Virus record (IMG/VR): IMGVR_UViG_3300025154_002805
Location: 1 to 33,061 of that record
Source of the DNA: a virus
Length of the DNA stretch: 33,061 nucleotides
Strand: one strand, 5' to 3'
Shown: in pieces, positions 8,437 through 16,793 of the stretch
Numbering within the stretch: position 1 is the first letter of the stretch
Layout of the letters: each line of letters starts with the position of its first letter
Made by a program: the position numbers and the translations under genes
Notes under the pieces: model-generated
Told to the model about the DNA's origin: nothing
Databases searched by the model: none
Seen by the model: the letters and a program-made list of their open reading frames with translations, nothing else

Positions 8437-9456
8437 TCAGGTACGCTTGGCCTTGATCAGCGTCCTCGGCTTCGTGCAGTAGCAAAGCGGGTTGGACTGA
8501 ACCTCAAGCTCGACGAACTTGTTGAACCGAGTGTCCGGCGCCTGCTTGGCGTAACGCGGAATTCCGATGGTGTTGACGGTTTCCACATAATCCGCCGGAG
8601 CAAAGCTGGTCTTGAACAGGCCAGGGACGCCAACGGGGAAGAAGTGGGCTTTGTCATCGGCGATGAACTTCACGCCGTTCACCACACCGCGGTATTCCTC
8701 GAACACGATACCGAAGATCTCGAAGGTACGGCGCGCGGTGCGCGCGCCGAGGAATGCGCCGGAGTTCTGCAACTCGTATGCCTTGCGGGCGTCCGGGTGT
8801 TCCACGAGGTCATCGAAGAACTGGCTGCTGCAGAAGCAATGGATGTGGTCATAGACCGCCGCACCCAGTTCATCCTCAATGGCGCGCTGCACTTCGCTGC
8901 ACTTCTTGCGCAGGGCACCGGCCTTCGGGGTGGCCGCATCGAGGTCGAAGTCGATTTCACCGATCTGGCTGACATTGAACTCGGTGAACAGATTATAGAG
9001 CGGCGTGGTTCCATCAGAATCATAGACGATGCCCTGAATGGCACCGAGGCGCATGTGCTCGATGGTGGCATCAATTTTCGGGACCATGCTCCCCATGCGG
9101 TCGGACACGACCTGCTGCGGACCGGCCAGTGCGTTATCCGAACCGAACTGCCGCACATTCTGGATTTCGTCGGCATTGACGGTATCCGTGATGCAAATGT
9201 GGGGAATGCGGAGGTTGCGCATTTTGCGCTTGTCCACCTGGTTTGGGGTGCCGGGGGCGCCGCGGGCAGTGGTCGGGACCAGGGAAAGCGTGCCGTTCTT
9301 TTCCTCGATGGCGACCGTGGTCGTTGCGACACCGGCCTCCTCGAAGATGTTCAGCGCACCGACGCGGCCTGGAACATAGGGCATGCTGTTGACGGCGGCC
9401 GTCAGGCTTGCAACGTTGAACGCGTCAGAATTGAAGATGTCTGCAATATTGTTCAT
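8437..9456 (-). CDS. E: Major capsid protein, lambda gpE family
   Basis: A 339-residue capsid subunit of the Phage_cap_E type, close to lambda E in length (341). Recognisable segments are FNSDAFNVASLTAAVNSMP near the start, the central ARGAPGTPNQ loop, KRKMRNLRIPHICITDTVNA, VSDRMGSMVPKIDATIEHMR, the CFCSSQFFDDLVEHPDARKA helix and the C-terminal PADYVETVNTIGIPRYAKQ. An AAGGAG site lies 7 nt before ATG 9456. It follows the decoration gene as E follows D in lambda. The plus strand holds a 410-codon open frame over it, which is a shadow. Confidence 0.95.
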   Translation of the reverse strand: MNNIADIFNSDAFNVASLTAAVNSMPYVPGRVGALNIFEEAGVATTTVAIEEKNGTLSLVPTTARGAPGTPNQVDKRKMRNLRIPHICITDTVNADEIQNVRQFGSDNALAGPQQVVSDRMGSMVPKIDATIEHMRLGAIQGIVYDSDGTTPLYNLFTEFNVSQIGEIDFDLDAATPKAGALRKKCSEVQRAIEDELGAAVYDHIHCFCSSQFFDDLVEHPDARKAYELQNSGAFLGARTARRTFEIFGIVFEEYRGVVNGVKFIADDKAHFFPVGVPGLFKTSFAPADYVETVNTIGIPRYAKQAPDTRFNKFVELEVQSNPLCYCTKPRTLIKAKRT

Positions 9457-9467
9457 GGTTTTGCTCC

Positions 9468-10397
9468 TTATCGGGCAATGAGGTTGATGGCGGAAAGCTG
9501 CGCCAGCGCAACCGCCTTCTGGCCGTCGGTGATGGCGTCGGGCCAGGAGATTTCGGCAGCGTTCAGCTCGGCGTTGCGGACGACGGCCACCGCAGGCGCA
9601 TCGGCCAGCGAAGCGTCAACAGCATCGTAGAGAACACCGGCGGCGATCTGAGAACCATCGAACGCTGCGGGTGCCAGCTCCGAGAATTCCCCGGTGCCGG
9701 AAACTGTGACATTGATCACGGCGCCAACGGCCCAATCAGTCGAGCCATCAGCAACCGTGAGGTTGATATGGTCGCCCGTGTAAGCAGCTCCAACCGTGAG
9801 ATTCGGCAGGGCGTAGCCGCTCGGGGTCTTGACAGAGAATTCGCCAGCGCCACCGGCATTAGCCACGGTGATGGCGAATTGATCGCCAGCCGCGAAATCG
9901 GTTGCACCATCGGCAATGGTGAAGGTCAGGCCGCCGCCGGTGAACTCAGTTGCCACCACGCCAGTTCCGACATTGGTGCCATCAGGCGCTTCCACCGAGA
10001 AAGTGCCAAGGTTCTCGACGGTCTCAATGAAGGTGACCTTGTAAACGCCGATCTGAGCGCCAGAGCCAACCGTGACCGAGCCGATGGTGCCGCGCGTGCC
10101 AGCCGTGCCGACAAAGGCACCGCTCGCCGTCCCGACGGCAGAGTTCGAGAGGCAGGTCAGGGCATAGACACCAACCTCGGCCAGGGCACCAAGCGGGGCT
10201 TCCGCCATGGTAATGGTGCCATTCCCGTCACCGCTTGCCTTGGCGGCCGCCACCGTGTCTTTGGTCAGCTTGCCGAGGACAGCGCCTGCGGCAAGGTCGT
10301 TGCCCGCAGCCAAAACAATGGCATCGCGAGAAAGCGAGCCGGGTGCCTCTGACTGCAGGAATTCGCCGGCGTACCGGCCTTCAGTGAGTTCATTCAT
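9468..10397 (-). CDS. D: Head decoration protein, gpD-like with added repeat domains
   Basis: A 309-residue protein, almost three times the length of lambda D (110). Residues 1-90 are the D-like part (GRYAGEFLQSEAPGSLSRD, ending in EVGVYAL). Residues about 131-185 and 186-240 are two similar beta modules, each with a TIADGATDF/TVADGSTDW signature followed by a GD.F.ITV-type strand. The end (AAGVLYDAVDASLADAPAVA) returns to the D-like fold. Decoration proteins stabilise the expanded capsid and display extra domains outward. The same module is found in the tail protein at 1-1659. A GGGAGA site precedes ATG 10397. Confidence 0.88.
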   Translation of the reverse strand: MNELTEGRYAGEFLQSEAPGSLSRDAIVLAAGNDLAAGAVLGKLTKDTVAAAKASGDGNGTITMAEAPLGALAEVGVYALTCLSNSAVGTASGAFVGTAGTRGTIGSVTVGSGAQIGVYKVTFIETVENLGTFSVEAPDGTNVGTGVVATEFTGGGLTFTIADGATDFAAGDQFAITVANAGGAGEFSVKTPSGYALPNLTVGAAYTGDHINLTVADGSTDWAVGAVINVTVSGTGEFSELAPAAFDGSQIAAGVLYDAVDASLADAPAVAVVRNAELNAAEISWPDAITDGQKAVALAQLSAINLIAR

Positions 10398-10399
10398 AA

Positions 10400-10717
10400 T
10401 TATTCTCCCTTGGAGGTTTTGCGCCGGCTTTCATAGATGGAAGCCGCATCGAGGCGGGGTGCCGGCGTGGCTCCCGCAGAGGGCTGTTGGGCGTTCGAGA
10501 TGCTTTGGCTCGCGGCGGCCAGGACATCGACCAGCTTGCCGCGCGCAGCATCAATCGGAACTCCGGCGCCGAGCAATTCCGCGGCCATTTCGGGGCGCTT
10601 TGCCTCGATGCAGGCGCGGGCAATTTCTGCGGCTTCCGCGTGGCTGTATCCGGCGGGCCTCGGCGCTGCCGCCTGGACGGCGGCGTCTTGGGTTGCCGGG
10701 ATGGTTTCTTCAGGCAT
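10400..10717 (-). CDS. Nested in-frame capsid scaffold (Nu3-like)
   Basis: An internal ATG at 10717 (residue 282 of the protease) is preceded by AGGGAGG with 7 nt spacing, as strong as any site in this operon. It would yield a 105-residue Ala/Glu-rich helical protein (YSHAEAAEIARACIEAKRP, ending ESRRKTSKGE). Lambda makes its Nu3 scaffold the same way, from an internal start in C. No other scaffold gene is visible between portal and capsid. The overlap is same-frame, so the start site is the main evidence. Confidence 0.7.
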   Translation of the reverse strand: MPEETIPATQDAAVQAAAPRPAGYSHAEAAEIARACIEAKRPEMAAELLGAGVPIDAARGKLVDVLAAASQSISNAQQPSAGATPAPRLDAASIYESRRKTSKGE

Positions 10718-11560
10718 GGGTTTTCCTCCCTGTGAGATGAATGTTGAAAGAGCAAGGATGGCGTCCGGCAATGTGCCGACCTCATCCGCAAGGCCGACAG
10801 CTACGGCGTTCTCGCCGTAAAAGCAGCCAGCTTCCGTTGCCTTGGTCGCCTCTGGTGAAATGCCTCGATTGCGGGCAACGGTGTCGATGAAAATCTGGTA
10901 GATGCGATCCACCTCCGACTTGATGGCGGCGGCGGCCACATCGCCCAGCGGGAAATCCAGTGAGCCGTCGGCCTTGTGTGCGCCAGCGTAGATCAGCGTG
11001 GGTTTCAACCCGGCCTGCTCATTGGCACCGCTATGGTCAACATGCCAGGCGATCACGCCGATGGATCCGGCGCCGCCGGTGCGGGTGATGAACACGCGCT
11101 CTGCGGAGGATGCCAGGGCATACGCCGCCGAGAATGCGCTATCGTTGGCCACCGCCCAGATGGGCTTGATTCCGCGCGCCATGTAGATCTCGTCGGCCAG
11201 GTCGAAACACCCGCTGCATTCGCCGCCACAGGAATCAATGTCGAGGAGGATTCCGGAAACGAGCGGGTCGGCGAGCGCTGCCTGGATATTCGCGGCGACA
11301 TCGTCATAGGTTGAGAGGCCGGATGCTGCTTCCATCCAGCCACCGCGCTTGATGAGCGTTCCGACCACCGGGATGACAGCGATACCGCCAAGGTTCTGGC
11401 GGGTGGCTTCATTCCGCGTCTCCGGGGCGGAGTCGGGAGAGGAAGGTGCGGCGACCCGCAAGCGATCGGACAGCGCGGCGAGGATGACATTCCCCTTCCG
11501 GGCATCAATCATGAGCGGGGCGCCGAGAAGGCGCGCGGCAAGGTGGGGGTAATCAGGCAT
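10400..11560 (-). CDS. C: S49-family capsid maturation protease (gpC-like)
   Basis: A 386-residue protein. ATG 11560 is chosen because GGAGG lies 5 nt upstream and it overlaps the portal stop by 8 bases; longer open sequence upstream lies inside the portal gene. Residues 58-215 are the ClpP/SppA fold: GGIAVIPVVGTLI, then GILLDIDSCGG. The nucleophile is probably Ser144 in AFSAAYALAS, with Lys196 in YAGAHKADG as the general base. The C-terminal 105 residues are helical and Ala-rich, and can be made separately as a scaffold from ATG 10717. The protein cleaves the scaffold and other procapsid proteins during head assembly. Confidence 0.92.
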   Translation of the reverse strand: MPDYPHLAARLLGAPLMIDARKGNVILAALSDRLRVAAPSSPDSAPETRNEATRQNLGGIAVIPVVGTLIKRGGWMEAASGLSTYDDVAANIQAALADPLVSGILLDIDSCGGECSGCFDLADEIYMARGIKPIWAVANDSAFSAAYALASSAERVFITRTGGAGSIGVIAWHVDHSGANEQAGLKPTLIYAGAHKADGSLDFPLGDVAAAAIKSEVDRIYQIFIDTVARNRGISPEATKATEAGCFYGENAVAVGLADEVGTLPDAILALSTFISQGGKPMPEETIPATQDAAVQAAAPRPAGYSHAEAAEIARACIEAKRPEMAAELLGAGVPIDAARGKLVDVLAAASQSISNAQQPSAGATPAPRLDAASIYESRRKTSKGE

Positions 11561-13043
11561 TGCTGCCTCCCTTCTGTTGGTTGTCCTGAGGCTGTTGATC
11601 GGATGCCGGAACGAGCCAATCCGGAGCCGTAGTGCGGCCATCGCTTTCGTAGACAAGTCCCATCGCATCAGCCCGGGCGTTGTCGGCAGCAATCTCGCGG
11701 TCAACTACATTCGCGTCGTAGCCGGTCTCGGAAACCACTTCCGTGCGCGACTTGAAGCCGGCGCGCACGCTCATGGCCTGCGCCTGCACATCCTGCACCG
11801 GATGCAGGTAGGGCCAAGCTTGCGGCGTCCATTTCACCTGCCAGAGCGCGCGGCCCCGCAGCTTGGTCTTGATTGCGCCGGAAAGCACGGCCATGTCCAG
11901 CCAGCGCCGCCACACCGGCATGCACAAGCCGAAAACCATGAGATGGTGCTGCCACATCTGGCACGACCTGCGGAACTCGTGCAGGGCAGCGCGCAGGGTG
12001 CGGTCGTTGATCTGGCTGTAATCGCCGGTGAGCTGCTCATAAAGAAGCCCAACAGAAGTCGCGATGATGCGCGCCTGCTGCCGCATGAAGGCCTCGTAGT
12101 TCCCGCCCACATCTGCGGGCTCGGTGATCTTGATCTCCTCCCCTGGATTCAGTGTCTGCAGCGTGCCAGGCTCAAGCGATGCTTCCGAGATCCCATCAGC
12201 ATCGGGATCGCTCTCTCCAAAGCGTGTGCCGGTGGGGTCGGGGCGATAGACGAAGCCCACGAACATGGCGGCCAGCTTTTTGCGCAAAAGCTCGGCATCG
12301 TCATAGGCGTCCAGGTCGCGCAGCTTGATGAGAGCACGCACCAGCCACGGTTCGCCGCGCAGCTGACCGGGACGGAGCGGAATGTAAACATGCCGGATAT
12401 CCTCTGCCGGAATCCGCACCAGTTCGTTCGGGCCCTTTTCTGTTCCTGTGGTATCGCCGGGGTGGTAACGCCACATCCAGTAAGCCACCCGCTTGCCGAT
12501 GGCGTTGAACTCAATACCGCAGCGGATGATGTTCCCTGAGGTCAGAACCTCATTTTTATCCACCGGGCATTGTTCGCTTTCCAGCACCTGAAGCTGCAGC
12601 GGAACAGAGAGCCCATCCGACATGAAGCGCGGGCGCATCCGAATGAAGACCTCGCCGGATGCAACCACGGACCGCATGGCCAGCGCCTGCATGCCGTAGA
12701 AATCTACCAGACCATCAGCATCAGCCTCATCGACCCAATCCCACCAGAGCTGCTGGATGGCGTTTTTCAAATTCTCGTCTTGAACCATGGACTGCGGCTT
12801 GATGCCGGTGCCGATGGTATTTGCCGTAATGCGCTCAACCGCAGCTGCGGCATAGGTATTGTTGCGCACAAGACTGCGCGCGCGATTGCGCAGGGAATCA
12901 AGCGTTGAGGAAAGGGCGTTGTTCGGACCTACCATCCCCACCATCCAGCGGACCATGCGGCGGCCGATGCCTGCAGCTTCATAGGGGGCGGATGGCCCGG
13001 GTGTCGATGATCGGAAAAGGCGGTGGATAAATCCCATCGTCAA
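11553..13043 (-). CDS. B: Portal protein, lambda gpB family
   Basis: A 496-residue portal subunit forming the dodecameric DNA gate at one capsid vertex. Family landmarks: RSLVRNNTYAAAAVERITAN near residue 50, IQQLWWDWVDEADADG, MRSVVASGEVFIRMR, then HVYIPLRPGQLRGEPWLVRA and the conserved QLTGDYSQINDRTLRAA segment. The length fits Phage_portal_2 (lambda B is 533). ATG 13043 overlaps the gpW-like stop as ATGA. The C-terminal tail is Gln/Asp-rich and probably flexible. Confidence 0.95.
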   Translation of the reverse strand: MTMGFIHRLFRSSTPGPSAPYEAAGIGRRMVRWMVGMVGPNNALSSTLDSLRNRARSLVRNNTYAAAAVERITANTIGTGIKPQSMVQDENLKNAIQQLWWDWVDEADADGLVDFYGMQALAMRSVVASGEVFIRMRPRFMSDGLSVPLQLQVLESEQCPVDKNEVLTSGNIIRCGIEFNAIGKRVAYWMWRYHPGDTTGTEKGPNELVRIPAEDIRHVYIPLRPGQLRGEPWLVRALIKLRDLDAYDDAELLRKKLAAMFVGFVYRPDPTGTRFGESDPDADGISEASLEPGTLQTLNPGEEIKITEPADVGGNYEAFMRQQARIIATSVGLLYEQLTGDYSQINDRTLRAALHEFRRSCQMWQHHLMVFGLCMPVWRRWLDMAVLSGAIKTKLRGRALWQVKWTPQAWPYLHPVQDVQAQAMSVRAGFKSRTEVVSETGYDANVVDREIAADNARADAMGLVYESDGRTTAPDWLVPASDQQPQDNQQKGGSNA

Positions 13044-13249
13044 ACCCCCTTGTCCGAATCAAGTCGTATCTGACGGGTCACCCGCGGTGCAGCGGCACCA
13101 TCAAGATCAAGATCCATCTGGCGGAGGATGTCGCGCATCTCCTGCAGGGAGCGATACTCGACAGAGTTGCCGCCATAATTGACACGCAGGACGCCAAGCG
13201 CCACCGCCCGGCGCAGCGCTGTCCGTTCAGCTTCGGTGAAGATGGCCAT
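13040..13249 (-). CDS. W: Head-tail joining protein gpW
   Basis: A 69-residue protein matching gpW in length (lambda W 68). It starts with a helix (FTEAERTALRRAVALGVL), has a short beta hairpin (RVNYGGNSVEYRS) and a second helix (LQEMRDILRQMDLDL), exactly the gpW fold. It is located between terminase large subunit and portal, as in lambda. gpW binds beneath the portal and prepares the connector for tail attachment. Confidence 0.92.
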   Translation of the reverse strand: MAIFTEAERTALRRAVALGVLRVNYGGNSVEYRSLQEMRDILRQMDLDLDGAAAPRVTRQIRLDSDKGV

Positions 13250-13256
13250 GTTGCCC

Positions 13257-15218
13257 CTATTTGCTCAGGTAACTGCTGTGGGTTACGCGCCTCTGAAAGC
13301 GCGGCGCCGGTTTGACGATCTGGGCGGTTGCCCGTGGTTCATTCGCTTGTTCGGCTCCAAGGGCTTCCTGCATCTGCAGCCACTGCCGCTCCGACATACG
13401 CTCGATGCCGAAGATTGCGGCGGCCGCGCGGGCGTAAACCCGGCAATCCAGCGCCTCGTTCCTCGTGTTCGGATCCTTGACCCACTGGGCTTTCGGATAT
13501 CCCTTTATGATCCTGGTCACCAGCCGCTCGCTTGTGAGCTGCTTGAAGTAGTCCTCGGTGTAGCGCGGGAAGTGGCAGAAACCTGCCGGACATTCCTCAC
13601 CACGCTCCATTGCCTCCTCGGTCGGCGGCTCAAGTTTCAGGCGCCGGTAAAGCTCGCTTTTCCCGACAGGCCCGCCAATCGACCAGACCTTGATGCCCTT
13701 TCGCTTGCCACCGGCATCGCCGCGGGAGACGCGGAGCAGGAGCGCCGTATCATCGTCGCGGCCCTTGATGGCCACCGCCGTGCGAGGCTGCCGGGCAGCT
13801 GCGCCCGCAGGGCCCCACATGGCCTGCGGATGCTTGCGGATAAACTCGTAAACTTCTTCCGTTGCAAAGCCACTGTCCACGCACATCACGCGGATGGGAA
13901 GTGTGTTTCCTCTTGCGTGCGGCCAGTCCGTGGCCAGCACCTTTTCAAGTTGCTCCCACACCTGCGGGCGCGTCGGGTCGCCATCCAACATCCGGTAATC
14001 AATCGACCAGGATTCCTTATCGCGGCCCCAAGCCACGATCTCGACCTCGATGCGGTCCTTCTGGATGTCAACGCCCGCGGTGAGGAACAACCCGCCCTCA
14101 GGCACCGTACCGATTTCGTAGGCTTCGCGCCGGTCGTAGAGCTTGCGCCAGTCCGGAGACTCGGATTGCTCCTCGAAGGCCTCGCCCATGACTGTGTTCA
14201 CAAAACCCTTCATCAGGTCTGGGTTCTTCTGCGCGGCCTCGAACATCGCAGCGGCCTCGCCCCACGAAAACCACCCCACCGGGGAATAGAGGCTGGAAAG
14301 GTGATAGCCGGCCGTGCGGCCATCGCCCTCTGAGGTTGCGCGCCACTCGCCTTTATCCAGCATTTCCGTCTTGTGCCGCTCGCCGATAAGGCTACCGCAA
14401 TGCTCGCAGGCGTATTCCGCTTCCCTCGGTTTTCCTTCCGGCCACCGCAGCTGCGCGAATTTCAGCGCCTGGTATTCATGGCAATGCGGGCACGGCACGA
14501 AAAACAACCGCTTGTCGCTCGCCTCGAATTCGCGCTCGATGCGGGACAGGCCCTTGACATTTGGTGTTGACACCATAAAAACCTTCCGCCGCTGGAATGT
14601 CGCCGTTCTCCGCTCAGCCAGCAGAATCGGATCACCTTCTCCTTCAACATCGCCCGGGTAGCCGTCCACCTCGTCGAGGAACAGGTTGCGCGCCGGCATG
14701 GAGCGCAGACCCACCGCACTGTTCGCCCCAGTCATGATAAGAAGGCCGCCGCGAAATTCTTTGGACAGGACCGTGTTGCCACTATCCCGTGATCGTTTGT
14801 CCTTCACCAACTCGCGCAGTTCAGGGCATTCCTCAATCAGTGGATCAATGCGCTGCTTGCTGCCTCGCTTGGCGAGCTCGACCGTTGGCGAAACCGACAT
14901 CATGGGCCCGGGCGCGTGGTGGATGACGTAACCTATCCAGTTGTTGCCGCACTCAGTGCCGCCAACCTGCGCGCCCTTCATGAACACCACCCGCTCGATG
15001 GGCGAGGTGGTGGACAGATCGTCCATGATCTCGCGCAAATAGGGCGTGCGGGATGTTCGCCAGCGCCCTGGCTCGGATGCCGCCTTGGAGGAAAGCATGC
15101 GGTGCGCATCGGCCCATTCGGATACAGTAAGCGCAGGCTCAGGCCTAAGGCCGGAACGCCACGAACGCCCGATGCCATCAAGGCCGTCGGTGGTGTCCGG
15201 CCCGATCGGGTCGGACAT
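13257..15218 (-). CDS. A: Terminase large subunit, gpA-like
   Basis: A 653-residue packaging motor and nuclease (lambda A is 641). The ATPase region has a Walker A-like FMKGAQVGGTE around residues 79-89 and the Walker B NLFLDEVDGYP with Asp182-Glu183. Two Cys pairs, CPHC at 243 and CEHC at 271, form the zinc-binding site seen in this GpA family. The nuclease domain follows (FLTAGVDIQKDRIEVEIVAW at about 385-405, including the usual Asp). GGGAGA precedes ATG 15218. With the Nu1-like partner upstream, this predicts cos-type packaging. Confidence 0.95.
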   Translation of the reverse strand: MSDPIGPDTTDGLDGIGRSWRSGLRPEPALTVSEWADAHRMLSSKAASEPGRWRTSRTPYLREIMDDLSTTSPIERVVFMKGAQVGGTECGNNWIGYVIHHAPGPMMSVSPTVELAKRGSKQRIDPLIEECPELRELVKDKRSRDSGNTVLSKEFRGGLLIMTGANSAVGLRSMPARNLFLDEVDGYPGDVEGEGDPILLAERRTATFQRRKVFMVSTPNVKGLSRIEREFEASDKRLFFVPCPHCHEYQALKFAQLRWPEGKPREAEYACEHCGSLIGERHKTEMLDKGEWRATSEGDGRTAGYHLSSLYSPVGWFSWGEAAAMFEAAQKNPDLMKGFVNTVMGEAFEEQSESPDWRKLYDRREAYEIGTVPEGGLFLTAGVDIQKDRIEVEIVAWGRDKESWSIDYRMLDGDPTRPQVWEQLEKVLATDWPHARGNTLPIRVMCVDSGFATEEVYEFIRKHPQAMWGPAGAAARQPRTAVAIKGRDDDTALLLRVSRGDAGGKRKGIKVWSIGGPVGKSELYRRLKLEPPTEEAMERGEECPAGFCHFPRYTEDYFKQLTSERLVTRIIKGYPKAQWVKDPNTRNEALDCRVYARAAAAIFGIERMSERQWLQMQEALGAEQANEPRATAQIVKPAPRFQRRVTHSSYLSK

Positions 15219-15236
15219 GAATTGATCTCCCTACTA

Positions 15237-15845
15237 TCAGGTTACCGCTTCCACATCGGAGAGCGATGTCAGATGTTCACGAACATGTTTATCAAGCGCC
15301 GCCAACATGGATACCGTATCAACGCCAAGGTCGGCCGCCATCATAGCTGCCACCCGCGCCGGCCAGTTCATCCAGGCGTCCCGGTTCTGGCGGGCCATTG
15401 CGAAAACCTTACTCTCGACGCGGACCTTTTCCACTAGCTCCCCGCGCGCCCTGAGAAACTTCAACTTCGCGGTGTGCGCCTTGATGATCTCATTCGCCGT
15501 CTGGGCTGCGAGGAACGTCATCTCCGCACCGATCAGCGGTATGTCCTCACCGGCCTCAAGAAGAATTTCCCGCACCGTGGCTATGGCATCAGGGGAAACC
15601 GCTTGCTGTTTCCCATCAGCTGGGGCATTCAACTTTTTCGCCTTCGAATGTTTACATCCGGCTTGCCGCTTCGATGCGGATTGTCTTTTGGCGTTGGTGT
15701 TCGCCGCCAGCGCCGCATCTGCCTTGTCAGGATCGATGGATCCATCAGGTTCAACAGGGATGCGCCCGGAGGCAATCGCCTTCTGCACACCCTGCGCCGT
15801 CATATCCCCACGATAATTGGCGTAAGCCCGCCGCGACATACCCAT
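15237..15845 (-). CDS. Terminase small subunit, Nu1-like
   Basis: A 202-residue protein. The N-terminus, RRAYANYRGDMTAQGVQKAI followed by SGRIPVEPDGSIDPDKADAAL, is the winged-helix DNA-binding motif of Nu1-type subunits. A basic linker (NAKRQSASKRQAGCKHSKAKK) is followed by a helical domain (TFLAAQTANEIIKAHTAKLKF) that should bind gpA. ATG 15845 has GAGGG 6 nt upstream; ATG 15839 is an alternative. It would recognise cos sites, probably in the adjacent intergenic region. Confidence 0.9.
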   Translation of the reverse strand: MGMSRRAYANYRGDMTAQGVQKAIASGRIPVEPDGSIDPDKADAALAANTNAKRQSASKRQAGCKHSKAKKLNAPADGKQQAVSPDAIATVREILLEAGEDIPLIGAEMTFLAAQTANEIIKAHTAKLKFLRARGELVEKVRVESKVFAMARQNRDAWMNWPARVAAMMAADLGVDTVSMLAALDKHVREHLTSLSDVEAVT

Positions 15846-15872
15846 GCTTGACCCTCGGAGCCGGAATCAAAA

Positions 15873-15963
15873 CGGGGTGTAAACTCACAACTGGTTTACA
15901 CCCCGTAGAAAACGGCGGAAATCTTGACTATTTCAGAACCTACTACCCGTAGGTGTAAACTCA
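15873..15963. promoter_or_regulatory. Three GTGTAAAC sites: candidate cosB/terminase-binding region
   Basis: Within the gap upstream of the terminase small subunit, a 12-bp inverted repeat (CGGGGTGTAAAC at 15873-15884 and its complement at 15894-15905, loop 9) is followed by a direct copy GGTGTAAACTCA at 15952-15963. That gives three GTGTAAAC cores, two in one direction and one inverted. A second, more distant dyad (CCGGGGTC at 15991-15998 and GACCCCGG at 16030-16037) lies beside it. Lambda cosB has three Nu1-binding repeats next to Nu1, so this is the best cos candidate; the inverted repeat could also be a hairpin terminator or a leader structure. Confidence 0.45.
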
Positions 15964-16150
15964 AGCGAAACCCCTACCGCTAGCGAAATACCGGGGTCAG
16001 TCGCGCCCTCATTCTCCACGGGTTACAGGGACCCCGGCGTTGTTTTTATGCCATAGTGTGGTATTTCTGCAACATCTCTGCAAAATCCACAGAAAACCGC
16101 ACGAAACACCCATAAACGCACCGAAAAGCGGTGGTGAACGCCTCAAAACA

Positions 16151-16183
16151 TACGCCCGCGCCAGATTTCTCCGGGCGGGCGTA
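16151..16183 (-). terminator. Hairpin just after the late promoter, tR'-like
   Basis: Arms TACGCCCGC (16151-16159) and GCGGGCGTA (16175-16183) can pair perfectly over 9 bp. Read on the minus strand, the stem is followed by TGTTTTG. It begins about 9 nt after the predicted start of the late transcript, so it could end transcription early unless an antiterminator acts. The U tract is short, so strength is uncertain. Confidence 0.45.
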
Positions 16184-16198
16184 TACGATATGGTATCC

Positions 16199-16226
16199 AA
16201 TATACATCATTTCAGATTATCTGCAA
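16199..16226 (-). promoter_or_regulatory. Predicted leftward late promoter, pR'-like
   Basis: On the minus strand TTGCAG (16226-16221) and TATATT (16204-16199) are separated by 16 bp. The -35 element overlaps the 3' end of the Q-position gene and the predicted transcript runs into the terminase and structural genes. No other good promoter was seen in the gap 15846-16216. Confidence 0.5.
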
Positions 16227-16789
16227 GTCTTTTTGTTATGACCAGCGAGGACGGCCAGAGCTCCGATCACGAGCCCCTTGGCTACCTGCGGGTTCATGGG
16301 ACGGCCAGCCCATCCTTCTTTGGAGGCAAATTCCTTAATAGTGAGGTTGAACCCAAGAACCCACCATGCAGCAAGAGCGATCGGCGTGTGACTACCTCCG
16401 AGGTTCTTGAGGTGATCCCACACACGGTTGCGTGCATCGCATATGCTGTCCGTCAGGGTTGGGCCATTCCAGTTGCTGGGGTTTGATACCTTAGCCCAGT
16501 CTACTGATCCGACAGTTTCAAAATGGGCAAGGTCGAAATCATGCTGGAAACGCCGGCCAGCATCGACTTCCTCGTCTGATATTTCCCCACGTTCATGCAA
16601 AGCAGAAATTGCATCTGTGATGCGGAAGCTTGGCGCTCCGATCCCGCCCTTGTCGTCCGGGATGGTGCCCTCGAACCTTGCCACGCATGTTGTCATACCA
16701 GGGAGCGGAACATGTTGGCCACGGAACCGCGCCCATTCCGCATCATCTGCCTGCCTCTTTGCGAGCTGTTCAGCCGCCGTCAATCCCAT
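16217..16789 (-). CDS. DUF6456-like protein in the late-regulator (Q) position
   Basis: A 190-residue protein from ATG 16789, which has AGGGGAG 8 nt upstream; the frame is open further upstream. Its second half shows RFQHDFDLAHFET, then SICDARNRVWDHLKNLGG, and ends in a helix-turn-helix-like segment (LTIKEFASKEGWAGRPMNPQ) followed by a hydrophobic helix. This order resembles DUF6456 proteins of alphaproteobacteria and their phages. It is the last early gene before the late promoter and the terminase, where lambda has Q, so a role in late gene control is likely but inferred. Confidence 0.65.
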   Translation of the reverse strand: MGLTAAEQLAKRQADDAEWARFRGQHVPLPGMTTCVARFEGTIPDDKGGIGAPSFRITDAISALHERGEISDEEVDAGRRFQHDFDLAHFETVGSVDWAKVSNPSNWNGPTLTDSICDARNRVWDHLKNLGGSHTPIALAAWWVLGFNLTIKEFASKEGWAGRPMNPQVAKGLVIGALAVLAGHNKKTCR

Positions 16790-16793
16790 GGCA

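Noticed and set aside
8398-9630. 410-codon plus-strand open frame
   Set aside because: Opposite the major capsid gene, which is certain.
11577-12539. 320-codon plus-strand open frame
   Set aside because: Opposite the portal gene.
13179-14333. 384-codon plus-strand open frame
   Set aside because: Opposite the terminase large subunit.
16009-16200. 63-codon minus-strand frame in the control gap
   Set aside because: Overlaps the predicted late promoter start and hairpin, no ribosome site, not protein-like.
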